Assembly: GCA_025201345.1 (NCBI GenBank)
Contig: JAIXMG010000001.1
Coordinates: 124,001 to 188,000 of the forward strand
Reading direction: 5' to 3'
From: Thamnidium elegans
Taxonomy: Eukaryota > Mucoromycota > Mucoromycetes > Mucorales > Mucoraceae
Length of the DNA: 64,000 nucleotides
The notes beneath the pieces were generated by a model that saw nothing but the letters and a program-made list of their open reading frames with translations, did not search any database and was not told where the DNA came from. This document shows positions 11,977-20,550 of this stretch, one piece after another (the stretch's first letter is position 1; each line of letters begins with the position of its first letter). The translations under genes and the position numbers were made by a program.

Positions 11977-13233
11977 ATGGCATATATTTTAAGATATAAT
12001 AAGAAATGGGTGTTCATTATCGTATTGATAGCTACTATCAGTTTATTGTCCACGTTATATACCGTAACTAAGAAACCTGTTGTGCCTCCACTTCCTATCC
12101 GTGATTTGAATTCTTACTGGCCTACACCTTTAGAAAATGCAGTTTGTCAACCAAAGATATATGTATATAAACCACCAAAGACATTTCAAGTTCCTAAAGA
12201 GATTCAACGACAAAAATGTCATGAATCAAACTATAATTCAGAAATATTGTTACATGACCAACTAACGGACCCTACAAGCCCTATTTACAAGTACTATGTG
12301 ACAGAAGACCCCGAAGAAGCAAACTTCTTTTTTATTCCATTCTTTGGTGCTTGTTATCTTTATAATTGTTGGTCCGAAAATGGATGGAAATGGAATGAGA
12401 GGTGTAATGTCGATACAAAGTATGTGGATCCCATGATGGACATGGTTATGAACGATTTTCCTTATTGGAATAGAAATGGTGGCCGAGATCACTTAATGAT
12501 TCATCCCATGGATCAAACTTTTACTTATTATCAAAACAATGAACGCTTTCAACCTGCCATCTTTTTAAAGACTGTTGGTGATAAAAGAGAAAAGTGGATG
12601 CATCGTCATAGATACCACCGAGACATTGTGATTCCCTCTACTACTCGAATGATTCATCATCTCCGAGTTAATCCGTTAGATTACTTGAATCCTGAGGACG
12701 GTCGACCCAAGAACGGTAAAAGAGATATTTTTGTGTTATTTCAAGGATGTTGTCCCGACGTAAAGCCAGAAGATGAATATTCCAATGGTATTCGATCTTT
12801 GTTGTTCCAGTACTTTGCTGATTACCCTGGATATGAGATTGGTGACGTGCTTTCTGATATCGAGTATATTGAAAAGTTGTCTCGTGCAAAGTATGGATTA
12901 AGCCCAATGGGTTGGACATTAGATACTACTCGTATTTGGGAATTTATGGCGTTCGGTGTAGTACCAATTGTAATTGCTGATGGTATTATAGAGCCCTTTG
13001 AATTTGATGTTGACTGGGATTCTTTTATTGTACGTATTCGCCGTGATGAAGTACACCGTTTAGATGAAATCTTGCAAAATATTGATGATGAAACTTATGA
13101 ACTCAAGAGAAAGAACCTTTGGGAACACGGTCGACACGTTGGTATAGAAATGGATGCTTGGCATTATATTGTTAGAGAATTGTGTCGTATGGAAAATATT
13201 CACGAACCCGTTAACCTTGAATTAGGATATTAA
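11977..13233 (+). CDS. Exostosin-family (GT47-like) glycosyltransferase, type II Golgi membrane protein
   Basis: A single uninterrupted exon of 418 residues. A short basic cytosolic tail is followed by one transmembrane helix (about residues 11-30, WVFIIVLIATISLLSTLYTV), then a lumenal domain. The lumenal part has the exostosin signature layout: KIYVYKPPKTF near the start, DPEEANFFFIPFFGACYL, HPMDQTF, FVLFQGCCPD, and the donor-site region LSRAKYGLSPMGWTLDTTRIWEFMAFGVVPIV followed by DWDSFIVRI. Members transfer sugars from nucleotide donors to polysaccharides or glycans in the Golgi; the acceptor here is unknown. The gene lies 155 bases after the 5-phosphatase stop and is convergent with bS21m. 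The start is the first ATG, directly before the membrane anchor. Confidence 0.85.
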   Translation: MAYILRYNKKWVFIIVLIATISLLSTLYTVTKKPVVPPLPIRDLNSYWPTPLENAVCQPKIYVYKPPKTFQVPKEIQRQKCHESNYNSEILLHDQLTDPTSPIYKYYVTEDPEEANFFFIPFFGACYLYNCWSENGWKWNERCNVDTKYVDPMMDMVMNDFPYWNRNGGRDHLMIHPMDQTFTYYQNNERFQPAIFLKTVGDKREKWMHRHRYHRDIVIPSTTRMIHHLRVNPLDYLNPEDGRPKNGKRDIFVLFQGCCPDVKPEDEYSNGIRSLLFQYFADYPGYEIGDVLSDIEYIEKLSRAKYGLSPMGWTLDTTRIWEFMAFGVVPIVIADGIIEPFEFDVDWDSFIVRIRRDEVHRLDEILQNIDDETYELKRKNLWEHGRHVGIEMDAWHYIVRELCRMENIHEPVNLELGY

Positions 13234-13375
13234 ACTAAAATAATAATGATAATAAAAAGTATATACGTATAAAATAAAAAATAAAAAACCACTTTATAAA
13301 AAACAACATAAATCTTCTTTTCCTTCAATTCTAGAATTTTTATTATAGTGTTTATATATAAGTGTACAATGTTCT

Positions 13376-13890
13376 TTACATGCCTCTGTAAGAATAAAAT
13401 AAAATAAAATCAGTACATATGCATATATATATATTTCTCGGTTTGATTCTCTTAATAAAAAATACCTCTGCTTCATTTGCATAATAAGTGCAACCTTCTT
13501 TCCAATCATGGCACCAAATAATTTACGGTTACGTTCAATATTCTTTCTTCTCCTTGCGACATTAGGCTTTTCATAATATCTATTGGCACGTAACTCTCTA
13601 CGGACATTATTTTGAGATAAAATGGCATTTAAACGTCTATAAGCAGTGTTGGGGTTAGAAACGGAACCGATAGATCTACCACTATAAGGATCGAGTGATG
13701 TTGAAAGCTCTTTAGGAGCACGAAGTTCAGCAGCCAATACACCAGGCATAGCAGGGGTGGTCTCTTCCTTGAAACCATTATCAGTTTGTCTCCATACATT
13801 GCTGGTGGAAATCTGACGCATCCATTGCATGGGAGCCGCGGGTGATGTAAATCTATTGGAAAGGTTTAAAAAAGTGGCTCTCAATGCCAT
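13376..13890 (-). CDS. MRP21: Mitochondrial small ribosomal subunit protein bS21m
   Basis: Two exons, 13890-13466 and 13385-13376, 144 residues. The last exon adds only the end of an Arg codon, Gly, Met and the stop. The N-terminus (MALRATFLNLSNRFTSP...) is basic and amphipathic, as expected of a mitochondrial presequence. The C-terminal half has the bS21 core: YRRLNAILSQNNVRRELRAN, YYEKPNVARRRKNIERN and KKVALIMQMKQR. bS21m is a component of the mitochondrial small ribosomal subunit. The basic helix layout is diagnostic, although the family is short. Without splicing the frame runs into low-complexity intronic sequence, so the short final exon is preferred. Confidence 0.88.
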
Positions 13891-14525
13891 TTTATATATG
13901 TATATATAGTAAATGAAAGGTAGTGAAGGGGTCTTGAAAAAAAAAGGTCCTGGTTTTATTATTTTTGTTTAGGTGAGGCTGGAATCGAATATTAAAACAG
14001 GCCGTCCTTATACACCCTAAACAAACGTGACTTCTTTTAGAGAAAAAATGTTACATTAATTTTGGCAGTTAAAGTTTTTCTCCCATCACTAAGCAACTCT
14101 CAAAAATGAAACATAATGTATAACCCATATTTGGCAGTCCTTCAAAGTTACTTCTGAGCATGATCTAATAATTCTAGGGGTTAAGATGTCTCCATCATCA
14201 AAAGCTTCCCTCTCTACATACCAAGTTTGACCTTTGACTAAACTTTTTCGATTGAGTTTAACAAAAACAAACAAGTCTCGTAGAAGTAGTGAGAGGCCAA
14301 AGTATTGATGTCTTCAAATCATTAGATATTTATAAGTTATCATGTTTTTTATTTTAAAAAAAAAACCAAAAACCAAAAATAAAATAATCGTTATTTTGAA
14401 CGTAAAATAATTAGTAGTTCGTTGTTCAATTTGAGTTATATTCTTTTTATTCAATATAGCACTGGTGTGGTAGTTAATAAAGGGAATATATGTAGTTTAA
14501 TTGTACTAAAATATCAAGTTTAGAT
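13891..14525. other. Intergenic region with one unassigned open frame
   Basis: Mostly AT-rich. On the minus strand, 14321-14089 is open for about 77 codons without an ATG (…SLLLRDLFVFVKLNR…KGQTWYVEREAFDDGD…). Its composition looks protein-like and is denser in GC than its flanks, but I recognise no family and see no start codon. It may be a gene relic on the edge of the transposon island. Confidence 0.35.
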
Positions 14526-16149
14526 TTATCGATAAGGCGAAACGTCACTCTTTTCACTAGTTACAGAATCGTACCAAGTATTATCATCCATTTCAACCCA
14601 TCCAAACATATCCTCAGCTCCTTTCATTTCTGACATAACCGCTTCTGGGCTATCCTTTTCGATAATGACCCTCTCATGGAACAACCGACGTTTTCCTTTA
14701 CAGAATAATTGAGGGGGGATGACAGGTTTGTTTCTATCTCCCGAAAGTAGGGTTTAATAGATAGGTATAGTTGTCATGTTGCTGTTGTAACTCCTATGGC
14801 AGGTGCTGATACTGATACTGGTATTAGGTTCACTATTTAATGAAGGGTTATAAAATCTATATATCTTGTCGTAGATTTCAATGAGTTCATTAGCTTCAAT
14901 TTGGTTACATTCCTACAAAGAAACAAAATATCAGCATATACCAAAAAGATATCTAAGTATTTCCTTACAATAAGATATTCAAGACCATTTATAATGTGTA
15001 TAAATTCCGGCAATTCTTTGATATTTTGGGGAAATCGAAACATGTCTTGGCATACAAAAGGACCTTCTCGAAAAAGATGAATTGAGTCTCTTCCCAATCC
15101 TGCTTCAATACGGTGATCACATATTTCTTTTGATTCTCGAATAGATTTGCTTCTATCATGGATAAGCTTGTTGGAATCATAGGTATTTATCGCAACTTCT
15201 CCAGCACATAAATCGATTTCGTTTCGATCATAATCTAGCAGCAAACGTAAATCAATTTTAAATCCTTTTACTTTTTCATGATCAAAATACTGGGTCTGTT
15301 TACGTTTGGTGGTGAATAGGTTAATCGCCTCTCCTTGTTTCGTTCTGATTATCTTTTTTATAGATACAAACCTCTTAATGATGGGAAGCCAGAGGGTGTA
15401 TATGTCTTGCTCTGAAATGAAACCATTGTTTTCAGTAATACGATTAATCAAATTTGCATCTTCATGGAGAGTAAGGGCCCTATAAAATATAGTGAACTTT
15501 TTTTTATTTTTAATTATTCACCAGATTATTCTTTCACTTACACATGTCTAAATATCTCAATATATATAAAATTTGCCTCGCTTGTTGATTCGAGACTTTG
15601 CAATTTTGATATATACTTTAATGCAGTAAAAGTACCCCTGTTAATGGCAAGTTGAGCAACAGTAGACCATGTATCAGTAACGTTTTAGGAATAGTTGCTG
15701 TGATTTTGAATTTGCATTTCTTGTTGAAATAGTCTTCCAGCTGCTTCCATTCTTGATCTGAAAAAAATGTACGTCTGATACACGTCTTCTTCATGCGTTA
15801 AATCTAAAATCGAGCTTAGACCAAGGTCCGTTACTAATTTGGCTTCAACACCAGTGTTAACCCCTTTTACATATTCATTATGAATATTCACAGCTTCTTG
15901 TTTGATCCGTTTACCCACGCTTTCGGTTTGATTTTCAATCGTAAAGACGTTGTCAGTCTCTGCTATGGATGATTGCGTTAATGATGCTTGTAGCTCGGGA
16001 GTGTCATCTTCTGAACTTGAGTCGATGCTATCCATGTCCAAAGCCTTTAACAACGCGTCTGCTTCAAATTTTGCTGCTTGATAACCTTTTGATGCGTTCG
16101 CCAAGTCTTTCTGTGATTTCGTTTTACTTTTTAGACTATGAGTTGTCAT
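14526..16149 (-). pseudogene. Three-exon gene of unrecognised family, interrupted by two in-frame TAA codons
   Basis: Exons 16149-15542, 15479-14969 and 14912-14526 join with correct phases to 502 codons. Two TAA codons interrupt an otherwise continuous frame: 15687-15685 (between …HSNYS and NVTDTW…) and 14756-14754 (between …TIPIY and TLLSGD…). Coding character continues after each stop, and both introns keep canonical sites (GTAAG/TATAG; GTAAGG/GTAG). Exon 1 is acidic and Ser-rich and ends with a helical segment. Exon 2 holds VKGFKIDLRLLLDYDRNEID followed by LCAGEV. I do not recognise the domain; it may belong to a dispersed repeat-associated family. The ATG at 16149 follows a run of nine A, as for other genes here. 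Part of exon 1 is duplicated in inverted orientation at 16202-16390. Readthrough or a very recent pseudogene are both possible. Confidence 0.6.
15799..15987. repeat. Inverted duplication, arm 1 (inside the pseudogene exon 1)
   Basis: This 189-base segment is the reverse complement of 16202-16390. By eye about 170 bases at the pseudogene-internal end are identical, with two or three mismatches at the edge nearest the 214-base spacer. Positions pair as p + q = 32189. The arm encodes the SSIAETDNVFTIENQ…SSILDL part of the pseudogene. Confidence 0.9.
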
Positions 16150-16201
16150 TTTTTTTTTTCTAAATTCTTTAAATCCAACTTGATAACTTCCCGAGCTACA
16201 G

Positions 16202-16390
16202 GCACCATTAATGCAATCATCCATAGCAGAGACTGACAACGTCTTTACGATTGAAAATCAAACCGAAAGCGTGGGTAAACGGATCAAACAAGAAGCTGTG
16301 AATATTCATAATGAATATGTAAAAGGGGTTAACACTGGTGTTGAAGCCAAATTAGTAACGGACCTTGGTCTAAGCTCGATTTTAGATTTA
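16202..16390. repeat. Inverted duplication, arm 2
   Basis: Reverse-complement copy of 15799-15987, so the + strand here reads the same peptide as the minus strand of the pseudogene. The copy starts upstream of the pseudogene's ATG and ends abruptly at gattttagattta, after which the two sequences diverge. The near identity implies a recent event. Together with the spacer it could form a long hairpin. Confidence 0.9.
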
Positions 16391-16606
16391 GGTTAATTCT
16401 TGGCACACCACCATTTACACCACCAACGCCAATTTAGCGAAATTCCTGCATCGACACCACCATATCATAAGGAAATATTTAGACATTTGATAATATAAAA
16501 GGTATTTGCTTGTATATGAATTCATTGTTAAAAGTAAAAAGAAAAAGAAAAAAAAAAGGGATGGAATAAATAGGCGATTTTAATCATGATAAAAAAGGGT
16601 TTATTC

Positions 16607-16695
16607 AACGGTTTTCTTAGGGACCACCCGCAAAAATTCTTTCGGACCACCGGTCTGTACATTGGGAAGCTTAGGATTTTTTTTTTGTATAAAAT
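16607..16695 (+). repeat. Left terminal inverted repeat, outer part
   Basis: Runs from AACGGTTTTCTTAGGGACC through CTTTCGGACCACCGGT and GAAGCTTAGGAT, a run of ten T and GTATAAAAT. It matches the reverse complement of 20454-20550 with a few substitutions (for example CCCGC versus CCGT, CATTGGG versus CATAGGG) and a shorter T run (10 versus 17). Confidence 0.9.
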
Positions 16696-17292
16696 TACGT
16701 GATTTTATAGAAATTAGATAAATGTATAAATTTGTGGTTTAGAGTTCCGGAAAAAGTAATAAAAAATGAAGAAAGGGAGTAGGTGGGTTAGAGTTTTTTT
16801 GACTAAACATTCCGTTTTTACTCGGTTGTGATATCATTGGCCTCGTCTATTGAAATGAGTGAACGGGATATTGACATCTCAAAAAGGGTTATCGCCTGCT
16901 GATCTATCCAGGAAGACTGGTCGAATATACACCGCCAATGGTATTGCCAAATAATTTCAAGAACGGTACCAAGTGACAGAAGGATGTCCTCAGGTATCTG
17001 TTGACAGGTCTTGTCATGCAAAGTAAAGAGCGCAATCCATACCGTTTCTGGAGAAGGAAATGTTTCCTTAAGATTCATATCTTCTATTGCTTTTTTCCAA
17101 AGAGTCCGCTTATGAAAGCAGGAAACAAAGAAGTGTCCATTAGTTTCGGATTCTGATCGACATATACCACATAGGGAGTTAGTACAAGAACTGATACGCC
17201 AACGATGTAGCGTTTTCTTATAAGCTACTCTGTCGTGAATAAGACGCCACCATATGGTAGGCGTTTTATGGGGAAGAGGAAGAGCCCAAAAT
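16696..17292 (-). mobile_element. LINE-derived insertion (zf-RVT C-terminal fragment) within the left TIR
   Basis: Comparison with the uninterrupted right TIR shows about 595 extra bases here. On the minus strand an open frame without a start ends at 16818. It encodes about 158 residues: FWALPLPHKTPTIWWRLIHD, CTNSLCGICRSESETNGHFF, VSCFHKRTLWKK and a C-terminal tail. This is the zinc-binding reverse-transcriptase domain (zf-RVT, C-x2-C…H-x4-C) found at the C-terminus of non-LTR retrotransposon ORF2 proteins. The reverse transcriptase itself is absent, as in a 5'-truncated LINE copy. The fragment's minus-strand 3' end runs into the TIR's own poly-A-like tract. AAAAT occurs at both edges and could be a short target duplication. 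Confidence 0.7.
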
Positions 17293-17361
17293 GAAGCTTA
17301 GGATCGGGTAACCGGTGGTCCGAAAGCAGTATCCCTAAGTACACACCGGTGGTCCGAAAGA
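17293..17361 (+). repeat. Left terminal inverted repeat, inner part
   Basis: GAAGCTTAGGATCGGGTAACC followed by two direct copies of ACCGGTGGTCCGAAAG separated by a CAGTATCCCTAAGTACAC spacer. It is the reverse complement of 20381-20449 with one visible mismatch (GGTGG versus GGTAG). It lies 71 bases from the stop codon of the transposase gene. Confidence 0.9.
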
Positions 17362-17431
17362 CTTTAAAAAATATAAGGAAAAAAATGTAGTTTATTCAGA
17401 AAAATAAAGTGTATGTTGATAAAAAAAAAAG

Positions 17432-20322
17432 TTATTGTTCTTCGTCGGAGGATTGGATTTCAACGAGCTCATGTTTTTCCGCGTTAAAAGTCCCGCCTTC
17501 GTTGTGCTTCGGGAACTGACCAAAAATATTCCACGTTATTTTAAATAATTTGATGTATGACTCGTCTACATAAAAGTACATGTTACTGACAGTAGGATAT
17601 TCCATTCGTCTATGATCGAACTTGACTACCATCCAGTGTAAATTTCTCACATTTTGAATGTGGTAAGGTTGTACCTTTATCTTTGGTTTTACGGGAACAC
17701 CAAGTGGCAAAAGAGTGACAGCTTCGTTGCAATATCCTATTATAGCGGCATCGCCATACGTACACACAGGTATGTTGTATGCATCCGCAACGATTTGAGC
17801 ACAATCTGTATAGCTAAACCAGACAGGCATACTTTTGGGATTTTCATACATGTCTGATTTGATGTTCCTTTCTAGATTTACAATGTCGAAAGCAAAAACA
17901 TTTACATACTTGTCCTTGTTAGATTCAAATGCTACTAGCATATCTTTCTTGACATCTCTATATCTATTTTCGTCGCCATAGTGGAGATAGGCAATAGCTC
18001 TGTAGCCGCAGTTTCCGTCTCCAAGAGGGTCGAATATAACCTTTACGTTAGTTTGGTCAATACAAGAATGTAATTTCGAAAGATTCATTCGTTTAGTAGC
18101 ACTATGACTATCGGTACAACTTCTTTTTTTTTCGGACAAATCCGAAATACATTCTTGAGTATGCTTTCTTTTGATACTAACGTATAAACCAGTATTATTA
18201 TTTGCCTCAATCATCAAATTCGTATCAGATGTCAGATCTAACATTTCTTCCTCGATGTCTTCGTAAGCAAATCCAAATAAATCATTGAGAACAAACTTTA
18301 AAACGTCTGACTTCTCCCTCTTTGCAACCACAGGAGATCTTTTTTTGGCCATTATTTCCAATGATTTGTGCTTGCCATAAACCAGTCGATTGCGTCTGAA
18401 GGCAGACTTTCTTACGAAATCCTTCTTAAATGAACTAAGTCTAATCGATTTTCTCGGACGGCCAGGAGGTCTTACATCGTTATTACCTGGAAGGCTCAAC
18501 GAAATCTCAGCCATATTGGTTGAGTCAAAATCAGTTATCTGCAGGATCTTATCCAATGCACTCATCAATTGAACCGTTTTTTTATAGTCATGGTTAAAAG
18601 AGCGGAACATTTTCTCGAGATTTGAGATCTGCTTCATCCAAGGTTCTTGCATAGGGATGAATTTACCAGTTTCGTTTTTGTTAATCAAATCAATCTCGTC
18701 ACAGAAGTCTTGTGGCGTCTTAAACCATCATCTTGTCGGAATATCACTCAACGTAACAGATTTCAATCCGTCTAATTGATGACAACAAGGAAGGTCGTAA
18801 ACGATACGAGACTGATAATTGCAAGGAGCGGCAATATCAGCGGCATCTCTTAGAAGCTCACATCTAAGCGACACAAGAGCACGATGAGTAACATCTCCTA
18901 TCAAATCCTTTAGGCGAGGATCTCTAGCAACTAACACGTCTACCCCGTTCATTTCTTTCAATTGGATAGCTTTATATCCTCTTTCAAAATCAAGTAAGTT
19001 ACTGCATATTGTATCGAATGACAAATCCAAAGGTTGAAGAGAAAACATTCCTTTTTTGATGATAGCATGGCCACTTTCTGCTCTTTGTGTTGTCCTACAT
19101 CCTAAATGTTTATACGTAGACGTAATATGGCCAGCCCATCTTTCGAGATAATCCTCCCATTCATTCTCATAGTACTTCATAAACGCTGCATGTGTTTCAT
19201 TGTTTACAAAATTAGAAGAGTTAGAGAAAATAGCTTCCATCTTGTTTTTTAAAGTACAATACAATTCTGACGGAGAGCAATTTATCATGGCGAAGACGTT
19301 GTTCTTAAAATCATTTACAATCGAAGAAGTTTTGAACAATTTTAAAGTTGCATGCTTGCTCAAGTTCTGAATCATGTGCCATGTGCACAAAAGCTTACGG
19401 TTATCGGGAAAGTACGCATCGAGTTGATTTATCAAAGCAGCACACTTGTCTGTAATGAAGATAGTATCATCACTGTACTCACCATGCAATTCTTTCAGAG
19501 TTTTTACGAACCAGTCATACATCTCCTCTTTTTCGTTGGCAACCCACGCAAAAGCAATGGGAAAAGTTTTGAAAATTTCTTTACCTAGATTGCTGACACC
19601 AAACGCACAGATCAATGGCATTTTAAGGTCATTAGTGTTGTACATGGCATCAATGAGGACAACCTCTGGAAACCTCTTTGTTCTGTTAATAAGCAAATTG
19701 TTTATAAAAAAACAGGTCATCAAGGTTTCCTGAGATAGGACTGCATCTGTATTCAGTGATGAAACCGTTACTTTGCATATGATCGATAAGGAGGCTTGCG
19801 CCATTATCAGACTTGACGTCAACTCTGTTCAGCGTAGTGTACTTTAAATTATTGATATCATTTACTGTCAACTTATTATACGAAGTTTGAACACTTAGAA
19901 CCTTCTGAATTTGCTTTGTTGGAATATTTTGCTCGATACCGTATTGAAACTTTTTAATATCGTTAGAATCCATCAACTTCTTTCTACCAGTACTGCTAGA
20001 AAGGATATTATCCTCTTCTAGCGAGTGATTATGTTCCTTCTCCGTTTGACTGGAAGATAAGTAATTAAACCCGTTCCCCTTGCTCATTCCTAATCTAACA
20101 TAGAAAGGGCAATTGGATCTACAGCTATCCCTCCATCGTTTACGATCTTCTTCCGTTAAATTACGAGAATTACGATACTCGCCGCCTCTTCGACATTTAA
20201 GATGTACTATTTTTTCTGAAGAACGTGCAATCACCAATTTACATATTTTCAAAGGCATAATCTTTAAGAACTGTTACTGCCATTTCTTTTGTAGCATTTT
20301 CGGGAATAAGTGGTAAAGCCAT
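17432..20322 (-). pseudogene. FAR1-MULE-OTU transposase gene, broken by two frameshifts and one stop
   Basis: Reconstruction runs from ATG 20322 to the stop at 17432, about 960 codons. Order: a FAR1-type zinc DNA-binding region (…TVLKDYAF, then KLVIARSSEKIVHLKC); the MULE RNase-H-like transposase with acidic residues in VVLIDAMYNTN, FITDKCAALI and RTTQRAESGHAI plus LLCTWHMIQNL; a degenerate SWIM-like C…PCCH; an AT-hook (RPPGRPRKS); an OTU cysteine-protease-like domain with DPLGDGNCGYRAI and the His of NLHWMVV; and an acidic end. Lesions: a one-base shift near 20245, a one-base gain in an A7 run (19706-19712) and TGA at 18730-18728 between …DIPTR and WFKTPQ. MULE proteins cut and paste DNA at their TIRs; OTU domains are known in some plant and oomycete MULE relatives. 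Separate genes are less likely because coding continues in frame across the TGA. Confidence 0.85.
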
Positions 20323-20380
20323 TGAGCTTTTAAATAAGAAAAGAAAGACCATTATTATTTTGACACTTTTCAGGGACAAA

Positions 20381-20449
20381 TCTTTCGGACCACCGGTGTG
20401 TACTTAGGGATACTGCTTTCGGACTACCGGTTACCCGATCCTAAGCTTC
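20381..20449 (-). repeat. Right terminal inverted repeat, inner part
   Basis: Reverse complement of 17293-17361: two copies of CTTTCGGACCACCGGT (one with T for C in GGACTACC) and GATCCTAAGCTTC. It lies 58 bases upstream of the reconstructed transposase ATG, so it is probably part of the transposase promoter. Confidence 0.9.
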
Positions 20450-20550
20450 TTTTATTTTATACAAAAAAAAAAAAAAAAAGATCCTAAGCTTCCCTATGTA
20501 CAGACCGGTGGTCTGAAAGAATTTTTACGGTGGTCCCTAAGAAAACCGTT
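20450..20550 (-). repeat. Right terminal inverted repeat, outer part
   Basis: Contains ATTTTATAC, a run of 17 A (20463-20479), GATCCTAAGCTTCCC, ACCGGTGGTCTGAAAG and GGTCCCTAAGAAAACCGTT ending the element. On this side inner and outer parts are continuous, showing the ancestral TIR organisation. Confidence 0.9.

Larger units (their letters stand above)
16607..20550 (-). mobile_element. Mutator-like element (MULE) with FAR1, MULE transposase and OTU domains, degenerate
   Basis: A 3944-bp element bounded by inverted repeats that begin AACGGTTTTCTTAGGGACC at the left and end with its reverse complement at 20550. The right terminal inverted repeat is about 170 bp (20381-20550). The left one is the same sequence interrupted by a roughly 595-bp insertion (16607-16695 plus 17291-17361). 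The only gene runs leftward and fills the interior. I see no clear 8-11 bp target-site duplication next to the ends (left flank …gggtttattc, right flank tctcgaatga…), which fits an old copy or a recombined end. All coding lesions (two frameshifts and a TGA) indicate that this copy is non-autonomous today. Confidence 0.88.

Noticed and set aside
17432..18688. A separate OTU-protease gene starting at 18688
   Set aside because: Coding sequence continues in frame upstream through WFKTPQDFCDEIDLI to the TGA and then to the MULE domain, so one broken gene is more likely.
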